Shown here: positions 11,146 to 19,631 of the stretch, piece after piece
Layout: each line of letters begins with the position of its first letter
Position numbering within the stretch: the stretch's first letter is position 1
NCBI RefSeq assembly: GCF_004135735.1
Contig: NZ_CP012670.1
Coordinates: 5,162,501-5,226,500 of the forward strand
From: Sorangium cellulosum
GTDB lineage: Bacteria; Myxococcota_A; Polyangia; Polyangiales; Polyangiaceae
Length of the DNA stretch: 64,000 nucleotides
Direction: 5' to 3'
Made by a program: the position numbers and the translations under genes
The notes under the pieces: model-generated
What the model was told of the DNA's origin: nothing
Databases searched by the model: none
Seen by the model: the letters and a program-made list of their open reading frames with translations, nothing else

Positions 11146-12786
11146 TCAACGGATCACCACGGGCGCGAGGACGACCTTCTTCCTCGCGGAGAGCGGGTGC
11201 GACGACAGCGGGCCGTGGTCTTCGAGGCCCGAGAGCGTCAGCGTCCGCCCCTTGCGCTCGAGGGAGGCCTTGAGATCGTGCAGGTTGGCCATGACCGTGT
11301 GATCGACCAGGCGGGTGTCGGAGAAGTCGATGTCGATGACGGAGGCGCCCGGGTGCCGCGCGAGCCTCCGCTTGATCGAGAGGTAATTGCTGAAGACGGC
11401 GGCCTGCTTGACGCGCAGCACGAGCCGCTCGCCGTCGACGCGCTCCTCGATGTCGGGCCGGAAGAGGCTGCGGATCGGCGCGCCGTGGAGCACGTGGATG
11501 AACATCTCCACCGCGATGCCGGCCGCGACGCCCACGAGCAGATCGGTCGCGATGGTGATCACGGCGGTGGCGACGAAGACCACGAGCTGCTCCTTGCCGA
11601 TGCGGAACGTGTGCACGAACTCCCTGGGAGACGCGAGGCGGACGCCCGTGAAGACGAGCATCGCGGCCAGCGCGGCCAGCGGGATCCTGTGGATGAGCCC
11701 CGGCGCGAAGGCGACGAAGACCAGGAGGAACGCGCCGTGGAAGAAGTTCGAGAGCCGGCTCTTCGCGCCGTATCCGATGTTGGCGGAGCTGCGGACGATC
11801 TCCGAGATCATGGGCAGCCCGCCGAGCAGGCCCGCGGCGAGGTTGCCGGCGCCGGTGGCGAGCAGGTCCTTGTCGAGATCGGCGTTGCGCCTCTCGGGAT
11901 CGAGGGAGTTGACCGCCTTCGCGGACAGCAGCGACTCGATGCTCCCCACCAGGGCGAACATCACGACATACTTGAGGGACGCGGCCGTGGTGACCTGGCT
12001 GAAGTCCGGCAAGGCGATCGCCTGAACCAGGCTCCCCGGGAGGCTGACGAGGAACTTCGGCCCGACCGTGTAGATCGAGTCCGTCATCGAGAAGGTGTAC
12101 GTGTGCCTGTGCTCGAGGTCGAAGGCGAGCGCGAGCGGCATCGCGGCCGCGAGCACCAGGAGCGGCGCGGGGATCTTCTGCATCCATCGCCCTCTCCGGG
12201 CCAGCAACGGATAACCGAACAGGAGGACGAGAGACAGGACGCCTATCAGGGCGATCGCGGGGTTCAGCCGGAGGGCGCTCGCCGGGATCTCCAGGAGCAG
12301 GGGGAGCGGCTCCTTGGCCGTCGGGGAGACGCCTAGGAGCGTGTGGACCTGCTTCGAGCAGATGATGATCCCGATGGCCGCGAGCATGCCGTGCACCACC
12401 GAGGAGGGGAAGAAGTCGCCGAGGGTGCCGGCGCGCGCGAGCGCGAAGGCGATCTGCACCACGGCGGCGACGACGATGCAGGCGAGCGCGCGGCGGTAGC
12501 CCGTCGCGTTGTCCCCGCCGCCGAGCTCCTGCACCGCGCCGAGCGCGATGACGATGAGCCCCGCTGCCGGGCCTTTGATGGTGAGCCGCGCGCTGCCGAG
12601 CCAGGTGGCGATCACGCCGCCGACGATGGCGGTGAGCACGCCGGAGATGGGGGGGAATCCGCTCGCCATGGCGATGCCAAGGGAGAGCGGGAGAGCTATC
12701 AAGAAGACGAGGAATCCCGAGACGAGATCGCTCTTCCACGTTGATGGTGCCGGTTCTGGTGGCTCCGGCATGTTCGTCATGGACAT
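11146..12786 (-). CDS. SulP-family anion transporter with STAS domain
   Basis: A 546-aa inner-membrane transporter of the SulP/SLC26 family. The transmembrane domain covers about 20-400, with the family pattern around IALPLSLGIAMASGFPP and GLIVIALGAV. A shortened STAS domain follows at about 430-540. SulP proteins carry sulfate, bicarbonate (BicA) or other anions. Its place directly upstream of dabA on the same strand favours bicarbonate, which is inference. The start is ATG at 12786, with GAGGG about 10 nt upstream. The frame stays open 50 codons further but reads as low-complexity basic sequence. A second ATG at 12780 is possible. A 5-bp hairpin (CCCGC/GCGGG) just after the stop may partly attenuate readthrough into dabA. 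Confidence 0.88.
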   Translation of the reverse strand: MSMTNMPEPPEPAPSTWKSDLVSGFLVFLIALPLSLGIAMASGFPPISGVLTAIVGGVIATWLGSARLTIKGPAAGLIVIALGAVQELGGGDNATGYRRALACIVVAAVVQIAFALARAGTLGDFFPSSVVHGMLAAIGIIICSKQVHTLLGVSPTAKEPLPLLLEIPASALRLNPAIALIGVLSLVLLFGYPLLARRGRWMQKIPAPLLVLAAAMPLALAFDLEHRHTYTFSMTDSIYTVGPKFLVSLPGSLVQAIALPDFSQVTTAASLKYVVMFALVGSIESLLSAKAVNSLDPERRNADLDKDLLATGAGNLAAGLLGGLPMISEIVRSSANIGYGAKSRLSNFFHGAFLLVFVAFAPGLIHRIPLAALAAMLVFTGVRLASPREFVHTFRIGKEQLVVFVATAVITIATDLLVGVAAGIAVEMFIHVLHGAPIRSLFRPDIEERVDGERLVLRVKQAAVFSNYLSIKRRLARHPGASVIDIDFSDTRLVDHTVMANLHDLKASLERKGRTLTLSGLEDHGPLSSHPLSARKKVVLAPVVIR

Positions 12787-13250
12787 GGTGGTATTCGACC
12801 CTCGGATACGCGGGCAGGACGCCGTCCTGCAGTCTCCGTCCCGACCGCTGGTGCGTTGTCGTCCAGGTTCGTTCCAGGCTCGTCGCTCACGTGGCCAGCG
12901 CGCCAGCGAGCCTCCTGTTGCGGCTCGCCTCCACACCGGTCCCTCCGCGGCGGACCTCGGACGAACTTGGGCGACGCGTTACTAGGAAACGGGGTGTTTC
13001 ATTTCCAGTACCCGGCCACACGATTTTTTAGAATGTCGACCGGACGCTCCATGCTGGAAAATTACAAACCAAACGGATCTGCATGCTGTGCCAGCGCCGC
13101 CGTCGAAGCCGGGCTTGAGCGGCGCCGCGCCGGGCAGCGGGATCGGCACGCTGCCGAGGAGCTAGCCGGGGGCGCTCCCCAGGCTCGACAGGATGACGTC
13201 GATCTCCGAGAACGCCTGAGCGCGTCGCCCTCACCGCCGATCACGCCCAC
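12787..13250. other. Gene-free region upstream of sulP
   Basis: I see no gene here. A relatively A/T-rich stretch at 12990-13075 is the likely site of the sulP promoter on the minus strand, but I cannot fix -35/-10 boxes. On the minus strand near 13159-13215 a short open segment ending in EIDVILSSLGSAPG-stop looks coding-like. It is interrupted upstream by a stop and may be the relict 3' end of a gene. Confidence 0.45.
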
Positions 13251-13370
13251 GAGGTCGCCGCGCTCGCACCTCGTGAGATCGCCGCGCTCGCACCTCGTGA
13301 GATCGCCGCGCTCGCACCTCGTGAGATCGCCGCGCTCGCACCTCGTGAGGTCGCCGCGCTCGCACCTCGT
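13251..13370. repeat. Five tandem 24-bp repeats
   Basis: Units at 13251, 13275, 13299, 13323 and 13347 are GAGRTCGCCGCGCTCGCACC plus TCGT. They differ only at the fourth base, where outer copies have G and inner copies A. No spacers separate the units, so this is not a CRISPR array. On the minus strand the units are open in frame (CERGDLTR per unit). They lie 61 nt past the Uma2 gene stop and may be the remains of a coding repeat. Confidence 0.9.
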
Positions 13371-13431
13371 CTCGTCGGGGACGACGGCGAGCCCTCCGCC
13401 CCGGCGCGTGCCCCCCACCGCCGCGGACGCT

Positions 13432-14187
13432 TCAGGACCCGTCGCTGTCCGGATCGATGCCCATCGCGCGCAGCCGCGCAGCGAGCCGGCGCGCGCGCGC
13501 CTCGGCGTCGGTCGCGCGCGCCTCGGCGTCGGTCGCGCGCGCCTCGGCGTCGGTCGCGCGCTCCGCGCCCGTCGGCACCACCGCGCCGTCCGCGGTCCGC
13601 CACCGCAGCCAGGTCGTGTGGATCCCCTCGAATGTGCCCTCCCAGAGGACGAGCCCGAGCCCCGCGAGCCCGAACCACGGCTCCGTCGGCACATAGAACC
13701 TGCCGTGAAGCTCGAAGGCGTGCAGCGGCTGCTCGCCCTGGTGATGTGCGGGATCGAAGACGACGTAATAGGGGATCCCCGCCCGCGCGTAGCGCGCCCG
13801 CTTCTCGCCGAGCTCCCTGCCCTCCCGGTTCGAGACGATCTCGACGACGATCTCGGGCGCCTTGCCGAACTCCCAGAAGAAGTACGTCCGGTTCTTCTTT
13901 GCCCAGAAGTCCTCGCGGACCTGGACATCCAGGCTCAGGAAGACATCGGGGACGATCGGCGGCTCGTGCAGCGCCGGGAACAACCCGACGTTGGCCGCCG
14001 CGACGAACGGGCGCGCCTGGCCGTCCTCGCCGGGCGGGGGGCCGGACCAGGAGCTGTAGAGCGGCTCCGTGAGCAGGCGCTGCTGCTTCTCCGAAGGCAG
14101 GTTGTCCACGGGGGTCTCGTCCTCGGTCACGATGCCGGAGATGTCGGGCTCCTCGGGCTGCAGGAGGACGGCGGTCGAGGACCTCAT
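13432..14187 (-). CDS. Uma2-family protein with heptad-repeat tail
   Basis: A 251-aa protein of the Uma2 family (PF05685, PD-(D/E)XK restriction-endonuclease-like fold). The core shows VPDVFLSLDV followed by PEIVVEIVSN and the basic GEKRARYARAG segment. This is the acidic/basic spacing of the nuclease active site, at about residues 80-130. Biological role of the family is not settled. The C terminus carries three exact ATDAEAR heptads encoded by a 21-bp DNA repeat (13493-13555), followed by a basic helix, so it is probably a coiled coil. The start is ATG at 14187; no convincing ribosome site is visible. A second, shorter Uma2 gene is at 56789-57379. No methylase or partner is nearby. Confidence 0.82.
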   Translation of the reverse strand: MRSSTAVLLQPEEPDISGIVTEDETPVDNLPSEKQQRLLTEPLYSSWSGPPPGEDGQARPFVAAANVGLFPALHEPPIVPDVFLSLDVQVREDFWAKKNRTYFFWEFGKAPEIVVEIVSNREGRELGEKRARYARAGIPYYVVFDPAHHQGEQPLHAFELHGRFYVPTEPWFGLAGLGLVLWEGTFEGIHTTWLRWRTADGAVVPTGAERATDAEARATDAEARATDAEARARRLAARLRAMGIDPDSDGS

Positions 14188-14360
14188 GCCGGAAGATTCC
14201 CAACCCAGGGCCGGGATGTCAACGAGGGCCAGGTGGGAAGGCGGGCTCGGAAGACCGGGCGGGCCCCCGGAGGCCACGCGCGGGGCGGGCGCGAGCCCGC
14301 GGGCCGCTGGCCCCGCCCCCTGCCCGGGCCGACATCGCTGCACGCGCTCAAGGCACGCGC

Positions 14361-15029
14361 TCAAGGCCCTATCCGGACGAGCCCGACCCAGTCGAGCCGG
14401 GCGCCGTCCTCCCGGCACTCGAACGAGACGGTGTGCTCTCCGGGGTCGAGCGCCACGAGGACCTCCGCGTCGTCGGCCTTCGAGTCCTTGACGCGATCGA
14501 GGTGGAACTCGGCCCCGCTGAAGCTGTAGACGATGCCCGCCTCCGGCTGGCGATCCACGCGGACCAGGAACGAGTTGTCCGTGCTCGGATTGGGCCCCAC
14601 GGCGACCTTGACCTTGATCTGGTAAGAGCCTGCCTCGCCGACCTCCATCCGGCATTCGACCCGGTCCCCGTGACAGCCCGCGTCCTCGGGGACGACCACG
14701 TACTCCACGCCGCTCGGGTCGGTCTCGACCATGAACCTGCCGTCCCGCGCGCAGCGCTCGGCCTCGCGCGCCAGCGGATTTCCCTCGCCCCCGCCGGCCG
14801 CGCCCGTGGACGCCGAGGACGCGTCCCACTCCGCGGACAGCCCCTCGAGCGAGCAGCCGCACAGGAGCGCCGGGAGCAGCGCGACCCAGCTCCCCCACCC
14901 CGGCGCGCCGCGCGCGCCAGCGGACGCGCGGCGCGCGGGCGCGCGAGGCGACCGGCCGCCGCCCGCGCCCCGTCTCGTTCCTCCATGCAACTCCGGGTGC
15001 CCTGTCGGCTGGACAAAGAATGGCAGCAT
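14361..15029 (-). CDS. Lipoprotein with carbohydrate-binding-like domain
   Basis: Predicted outer-membrane or periplasmic lipoprotein. A hydrophobic stretch WVALLPALLCGC (about 48-59) ends in a lipobox-like LCGC with acylated Cys at about 59. A Ser/Gly-rich linker follows, then a beta-rich domain (about 95-222). Segments such as AGSYQIKVKV and DDAEVLVALDPGEHTVSF resemble CBM6-like or malectin-like carbohydrate-binding modules; this is a resemblance, not a proven family. The start is uncertain. ATG at 15029 leaves an unusually long N terminus before the signal, and TTG at 14990 would be shorter. It is followed on the same strand by the Uma2 gene after 173 nt. No enzyme domain is seen. Confidence 0.65.
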   Translation of the reverse strand: MLPFFVQPTGHPELHGGTRRGAGGGRSPRAPARRASAGARGAPGWGSWVALLPALLCGCSLEGLSAEWDASSASTGAAGGGEGNPLAREAERCARDGRFMVETDPSGVEYVVVPEDAGCHGDRVECRMEVGEAGSYQIKVKVAVGPNPSTDNSFLVRVDRQPEAGIVYSFSGAEFHLDRVKDSKADDAEVLVALDPGEHTVSFECREDGARLDWVGLVRIGP

Positions 15030-15065
15030 CGCGCGGACCGTCAGCGTCTGTTCCGGCGATTCTAC

Positions 15066-15117
15066 CAGCGTCTCGATGCGCCGCGCGAAGCTTCTCAGCG
15101 TCTCGATGCGCCGCGCG
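15066..15117. repeat. Two-copy 30-bp direct repeat
   Basis: A 22-bp block beginning CAGCGTCTCGATGCGCCGCG occurs at 15066 and 15096, 30 bp apart. It lies in the short spacer upstream of the lipoprotein start, on the promoter side. It could be a paired operator or a simple duplication. Confidence 0.7.
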
Positions 15118-15206
15118 GAGGTCCTGGCCCCGCGTGGCTCGCCCGGCAGGCGCCGCCGGGGCGCTCGCGGCGCTCGACGCGGCGAGCCCGCGGCGAGGGC
15201 GGCCGC

Positions 15207-17156
15207 TCAGGTGGGCCCGGAGATCCGCCAGAACCCGATCCTCGCGGCGCCCCGGAGGTCCGGGCCGACTGGGCCCTTGCCCCAGAAGTGATCATCGTAG
15301 TTGGGGATCGTCCAGCCCGGGCCGTACACCCCCATCACCGCGTAGATCACCTTGTCATCCGGCTGGACCTCGATCGCCGTCGTCGCCCACGCCTGCCGCA
15401 GCGGCGCCGGGCTCGCCTCGTCGAGCAGGCGGCCCGCGAACAGCGCCCCCTCGGTCGTGTCGTCGTACGAGATGGTCGCATAGCCGAGCAGGAGGTGCAG
15501 GCCGTTGAACGCGCCCGACCAGCGGAAGCGCCACGCGCCCGCGTCGTCCTGGAGCGGGCCGCAGGCGGCGACCACCATCCATTCCAGGTTGGAGTTCCCC
15601 CAGTGGGCGTCGCCGAAGTGCAGGAAGCGGTCGCTCATGTTGCTGCAGAACATGAACCCGGAGCCGTTCGCGTGCCCCGTGTAGAACGTGAGATCGACGG
15701 AGTCCACGAAGGACGCGTCCTGGCCCCCCATCACCGGATCCTTGAAGTCGATCTCCCACGCGCGCTGATCACCCCAGTTGAACCGGGGCGTCACGCCGCC
15801 CGCCTCGAAGCGCTTCAGCAGCCCGTCGACGTTCGCCGCCGAGTGATCGAGGCCGCCGCAGCGCCCGACCCACTCGGCGCCGACCACGCCGCGCCCGTCC
15901 TCGTCCGGCGCGGGGACAGGCGCGCGCGGCGCCTCGCCCCCCGGCGCCGCGCGGAGCACCGGGATCGTGCGCGAGGCGGTCGCCACCAGGCCGTTCGCGT
16001 CCGTGACGTACAGCGAGAGCGTCTCCGTCTGTCCGCGGACGAGAGGGCCGCTGTCCGGGAGGGCCATCGGATACCGCACCTCCGCGGCGAGGGGGTCCGC
16101 GCCGTCGAGCGAGCGCGCTGACGATACCCACCTGTACGTGTACGGCGCAGCGCCCCCGGCGACGATCGCCTCCGCGGTGACGGTCTCGCCATCCATGCGC
16201 ACGGCGACGGCGGCGCGCGGAGCGTCCTTGACGGCCGGCACGACCGCCCTGCGCACGTCCACGACCTCACCGCCGGAGAACCGCCGGGCGCTGCATATAT
16301 AATGAGGCAGGATCCGCGTCACCTCGCGGGAGAGCGGCGGCGCGTAATACACGAGCTCCGGCTCGGCCGCGATCTCCGCGCCGCCGCCCAGCGCGCGGGC
16401 GCACAGCGCCGGGGCCTCCGAGGCCGGGACGATCGCGACGTCCTCCCCGCGCTCCAGCTCGCGCCGCGCGTAGATCAGGTGGGTCACGGCGCCCTCGGCG
16501 TCGAACGTGATCCTGACCTTGGCGCCGGGGCCGATCAGCCGTAGTCCCTCCAGCTCGTCGCGGAAGCTCACCTGCGTGTCGAGCTCGGCCCGCGCCCCCC
16601 GCAGCCCCGCGGCGTCGATCGACTCGAAGACGGAGTGGCCCACGGCGATATCGCGTCCGACCGGCAGGCGCGCCGCCTCCAGCGCGGCCCACGCCCGCGC
16701 CGCCGCGTCCTGCTCGGGGAGGACGCGGATCGCCGAGAGCGCCTCGAAATCCACGGCGTCATCGCCGGCCACCGTGGCGAAGCCGCGCTCGTCGCGAAAT
16801 CCGGGCGCGGGCGGGGCGACCTTCCTCGTCGGCAGGCGCTGGAACCGCGCGCGGTCGAGGTATCGAATCGCGCCATCCGGCGCGAGCGCGGCGCCGCCCC
16901 GAAAACCCTCCCGCGCGAGCCCCAGCGCGCCGGCGAGCGCGGCCGCCCGCCCGGCGTCGGCGCTGCGGCCGATCACGCGGTAGCTGGGCAAAAAGCTCGC
17001 TTCTCGGGCGAGGGGCGAGCGATCGCCCCCCGTGCCGGACACACGGCGATCGGCGCTCTCCTGTGGATCCTCGCGCGCGTGGCCGCCGCTGCACGCCGTG
17101 GCTCCGGACGCCACGAGGAAGAAGATTCCAAACACCTCAACCGGCGATCTCTTCAT
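15207..17156 (-). CDS. Large lipoprotein, possible DUF6345 domain
   Basis: A 649-aa exported protein. The signal peptide MKRSPVEVFGIFFLVASGATAC ends at a Cys that fits lipoprotein processing. A strong AGGGGGG ribosome site precedes ATG 17156. The N-terminal half (about 30-330) is not recognised. Around 340-440 there is a PKD/Ig-like beta segment (TYRWVSSARSLDGADP, LSLYVTDANGLVATASRT). The C-terminal 220 residues contain NWGDQRAWEIDFKD, DLTFYTGHANGSGFMF and WMVVAACGPLQ. These resemble DUF6345-type proteins with a GH motif reminiscent of caspase-fold hydrolases; this is a tentative resemblance from memory. No transport or regulatory partner is adjacent. Function unknown. Confidence 0.75.
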   Translation of the reverse strand: MKRSPVEVFGIFFLVASGATACSGGHAREDPQESADRRVSGTGGDRSPLAREASFLPSYRVIGRSADAGRAAALAGALGLAREGFRGGAALAPDGAIRYLDRARFQRLPTRKVAPPAPGFRDERGFATVAGDDAVDFEALSAIRVLPEQDAAARAWAALEAARLPVGRDIAVGHSVFESIDAAGLRGARAELDTQVSFRDELEGLRLIGPGAKVRITFDAEGAVTHLIYARRELERGEDVAIVPASEAPALCARALGGGAEIAAEPELVYYAPPLSREVTRILPHYICSARRFSGGEVVDVRRAVVPAVKDAPRAAVAVRMDGETVTAEAIVAGGAAPYTYRWVSSARSLDGADPLAAEVRYPMALPDSGPLVRGQTETLSLYVTDANGLVATASRTIPVLRAAPGGEAPRAPVPAPDEDGRGVVGAEWVGRCGGLDHSAANVDGLLKRFEAGGVTPRFNWGDQRAWEIDFKDPVMGGQDASFVDSVDLTFYTGHANGSGFMFCSNMSDRFLHFGDAHWGNSNLEWMVVAACGPLQDDAGAWRFRWSGAFNGLHLLLGYATISYDDTTEGALFAGRLLDEASPAPLRQAWATTAIEVQPDDKVIYAVMGVYGPGWTIPNYDDHFWGKGPVGPDLRGAARIGFWRISGPT

Positions 17157-17475
17157 GAAGTCCCCCCTTTTCTTCGGTTGCGGCGTGGTCCGGCGCGCAA
17201 CTCCGGAGGATCGATCTCGCAGGGAGCTTGCGCGCGGCGCTCCCGGCCCGCGACGCGCGACCGGCCCGTTGCACGACCCAAGCCACCCCGGGGCCCGCGG
17301 TGCGGCGCGGACGCAGCGCGCTCGCGCGGCGCGGGGGTGGCCCGCGAGGGGCGCGGCCACGCCGGCGTCCCGCCCCGGGCCCGGTGCGCGATCGCCGCGG
17401 GACACCGGCGCCATCCCCCTTCCGCCGGGCGAGATTGACCGGCTCCCGTCGGGCTCCTAGGCTGCCGCGCACTCC
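17157..17475. other. Divergent intergenic region, nothing identified
   Basis: This spacer separates the minus-strand lipoprotein from the plus-strand isoprenoid operon, so it should carry both promoters. Apart from the AGGGGGG ribosome site (near 17161-17167) and general GC richness I see no repeat, RNA gene or convincing promoter box. Confidence 0.5.
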
Positions 17476-18588
17476 ATGACAGCGCACACGAAGGGCGCAG
17501 CGCGCGCCCCGCAGGCCGGCGATCGGACGCTCGAAGGGACCGCGGATCCCGGCGCGCGGCTGTTCCTCGACTTCCTGTCGTCGATCCGCCCCGAGATCGA
17601 CGCCGCCCTCGAGCGGCGCTGGCGCGACAAGGTGAGCGACGTGGAGCGCTACGGCCGCGAGGTCGCGGCGATGGCCATGGAGGCCAGGAGCCTGACCCTG
17701 CGGGGCGGCAAGCGCTTCCGCGCCGGGCTGCTCGTCGCCGCCTACCAGGGCGTCGCGCCCGACGCGCCGCTCGCGCCCGCGATCGACGCCGGCGTCGCGC
17801 TCGAGCTGCTCCAGACCTACCTGCTCATCCAGGACGACTGGATCGACGGCGACGCCGTCCGGCGGGGCGGCCGCACCGTGCACGTTGGGCTGACCGAGGT
17901 GCTCGGCGACGCGCACCTCGGCGCCTCGTCCGCGATCCTCGCCGGCGATCTCACCTGGGGCTTCGCGCTGAGCACGCTCGCGGCCGCCGCGGCGCCCCCG
18001 GACAGGACGCTCGCGGCCGTGCGGAGGTTCTGCACGATGCACGAGGACGTCGTGATCGGGCAGCACCTCGACGTGGTCGGCCGGGCCGAGGACGTCGAGC
18101 AGATGCACGCGCTCAAGACCGGCAGCTACACGGTGCGCGGCCCGCTCGCGCTGGGCGCCACGCTGGCCGGCGCGCCGGCCGAGACCGTGGCCGCGCTCGA
18201 GCGGTTCGCCGAGCCGGTCGGCGTCGCCTTCCAGCTACGCGACGACCTGCTCGGCACCTTCGGGAGCGCGGCCGCCACGGGCAAGCCGGTCGGCAACGAT
18301 CTGCGCGCCGGCAAGCGCACCGCGGTGCTCGCGTCGGCCGAGGGGCGCCTCGACGCCGCGGGGCAGAGCGCGCTGGAGCGCGTGCTCGGCCGGAAGGACG
18401 CGAGCGACGACGCGGTGGCGGACGCCGCCCGGGCGCTCGAGGCGTGCGGCGCGCGGGGCGCGGTCGAGGCGCGGCTGTCGGCCCTGTGCGGCGAGGCCGA
18501 GGTCCTCGGCCGCTCGCTGCCCGTGAGCGAGCGGGCCCGGCAGATCCTGTGCGGCGCGGCGAGCGCGCTCCGGTGGACGGGCGCATGA
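17476..18588 (+). CDS. Polyprenyl diphosphate synthase
   Basis: Soluble trans-isoprenyl diphosphate synthase that condenses IPP with allylic diphosphates to make geranyl, farnesyl or geranylgeranyl diphosphate. The first Asp-rich motif is DDWID (about 120-124) in a short-chain-like context, and the second is RDDLLG (about 255). The GGKRFR substrate-binding motif is at about 78-83. Length 370 aa is slightly long for the family because of an N-terminal extension of about 25 residues. It is the first gene of a four-gene mevalonate operon; its stop overlaps the next start as ATGA. Chain length cannot be assigned with confidence. No strong ribosome site precedes ATG 17476. Confidence 0.92.
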   Translation: MTAHTKGAARAPQAGDRTLEGTADPGARLFLDFLSSIRPEIDAALERRWRDKVSDVERYGREVAAMAMEARSLTLRGGKRFRAGLLVAAYQGVAPDAPLAPAIDAGVALELLQTYLLIQDDWIDGDAVRRGGRTVHVGLTEVLGDAHLGASSAILAGDLTWGFALSTLAAAAAPPDRTLAAVRRFCTMHEDVVIGQHLDVVGRAEDVEQMHALKTGSYTVRGPLALGATLAGAPAETVAALERFAEPVGVAFQLRDDLLGTFGSAAATGKPVGNDLRAGKRTAVLASAEGRLDAAGQSALERVLGRKDASDDAVADAARALEACGARGAVEARLSALCGEAEVLGRSLPVSERARQILCGAASALRWTGA

Positions 18589-19631
18589 CGGAGGCGCTCG
18601 GCGCCGCCTCGGGCAAGGTCATCCTGCTCGGCGAGCACGCGGTCGTGTACGGGGCGCCGGCGCTCGCCGCCGGCATCGAGCGCGGCGCCCGCGCCCGGGC
18701 CACCCGCGCCGCCGGCGCGAGCGCGCTCTGGCTGGGCGGGCGCGAGCACGGCCCGCCGCCGGCTGGCGGCGACGTCGCGGAGGCGTTCGCGGCGCTGCTC
18801 GCCGAGCTCCCCGGCGCGAGCCCGGCCCGCGTCGAGGCGGAGAGCGATCTGCCGCCCGGCGGCGGCCTCGGGAGCTCGGCGGCGCTCGGCGTCGCGATCG
18901 CGCGGGCGATCTCCGCGCTCACGCCCCCGGGCGAGCCCGCGCCCCCGGGCGAGCCCGCGCCCCCGGGCGAGCCCGCGCCGACGGGGCCCGCCCGGGGGGC
19001 CCTCCACGCCGACCCGGCGGAGCGCGTGCTCGCGGCGGCCGCCGCCTGGGAGCGGGTGTTCCACGGCAACCCGTCGGGCATCGACACCACCGCGGCGGCC
19101 CTCGGCGGGTGCTTCCGCTACACCCGGGCGCACGGCGCGACCCCCGTCGTCCCGCGCGACGACCTCTGGCTCTGCGTGGGCTCGACGCGGACGCCGTCGT
19201 CCACGCGGAGCATGGTCGAGCTCGTGGCGCGGCTCTTCGAGCGCAAGCCCGCCCTGGCCGAGCGCTCCATCGCCGGCATCACCGCGCTCGTCGAGAACGC
19301 CGCGCTCGCGATCCAGGCCGGCGATGTCGTCGGGCTCGGCCGGCTGATGGACCTGAACCAGATGCTCCTCGCCGGGATGTTCGTCTCGACCGAGGCGATC
19401 GAGGCGCTCTGCCAGCTCGCCCGCGAGGCCGGCGCGCTCGGCGCCAAGCTCACCGGCGCCGGCGGCGGCGGCTCGGTCCTCGCGCTGCTCCCGCCGCCCG
19501 AGCCGGGCGACGACGGCGCGCCCGGCGCGGCGGAGCGCGTGCTCGCCGCCTGGCGCGACGCGGGGTACAGCGGCTTCGTGACCAGGGTGCGGGGGGGCCT
19601 TTCGAAGACGGAGCCAGAGAAGCACGCATGA
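18585..19631 (+). CDS. mvaK1: Mevalonate kinase
   Basis: GHMP-family kinase that phosphorylates mevalonate to 5-phosphomevalonate. It has the N-terminal KVILLGEHAVVYG motif (about 8-20), the ATP loop PPGGGLGSSAALG (about 86-98) and the C-terminal LTGAGGGGSV motif. FHGNPSGIDTT matches mevalonate kinases specifically, including the catalytic Asp. Between the ATP loop and that motif the protein carries three in-frame copies of PPGEPA from an 18-bp DNA repeat (18924-18977), expected to form a surface loop. ATG 18585 overlaps the previous stop as ATGA, and its own stop overlaps the next ATG the same way. Length 348 aa is in range. Confidence 0.93.
   Translation: MTEALGAASGKVILLGEHAVVYGAPALAAGIERGARARATRAAGASALWLGGREHGPPPAGGDVAEAFAALLAELPGASPARVEAESDLPPGGGLGSSAALGVAIARAISALTPPGEPAPPGEPAPPGEPAPTGPARGALHADPAERVLAAAAAWERVFHGNPSGIDTTAAALGGCFRYTRAHGATPVVPRDDLWLCVGSTRTPSSTRSMVELVARLFERKPALAERSIAGITALVENAALAIQAGDVVGLGRLMDLNQMLLAGMFVSTEAIEALCQLAREAGALGAKLTGAGGGGSVLALLPPPEPGDDGAPGAAERVLAAWRDAGYSGFVTRVRGGLSKTEPEKHA

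Noticed and set aside
13251-13370. CRISPR array
   Set aside because: The 24-bp units are contiguous with no spacers and no cas genes are in the window.
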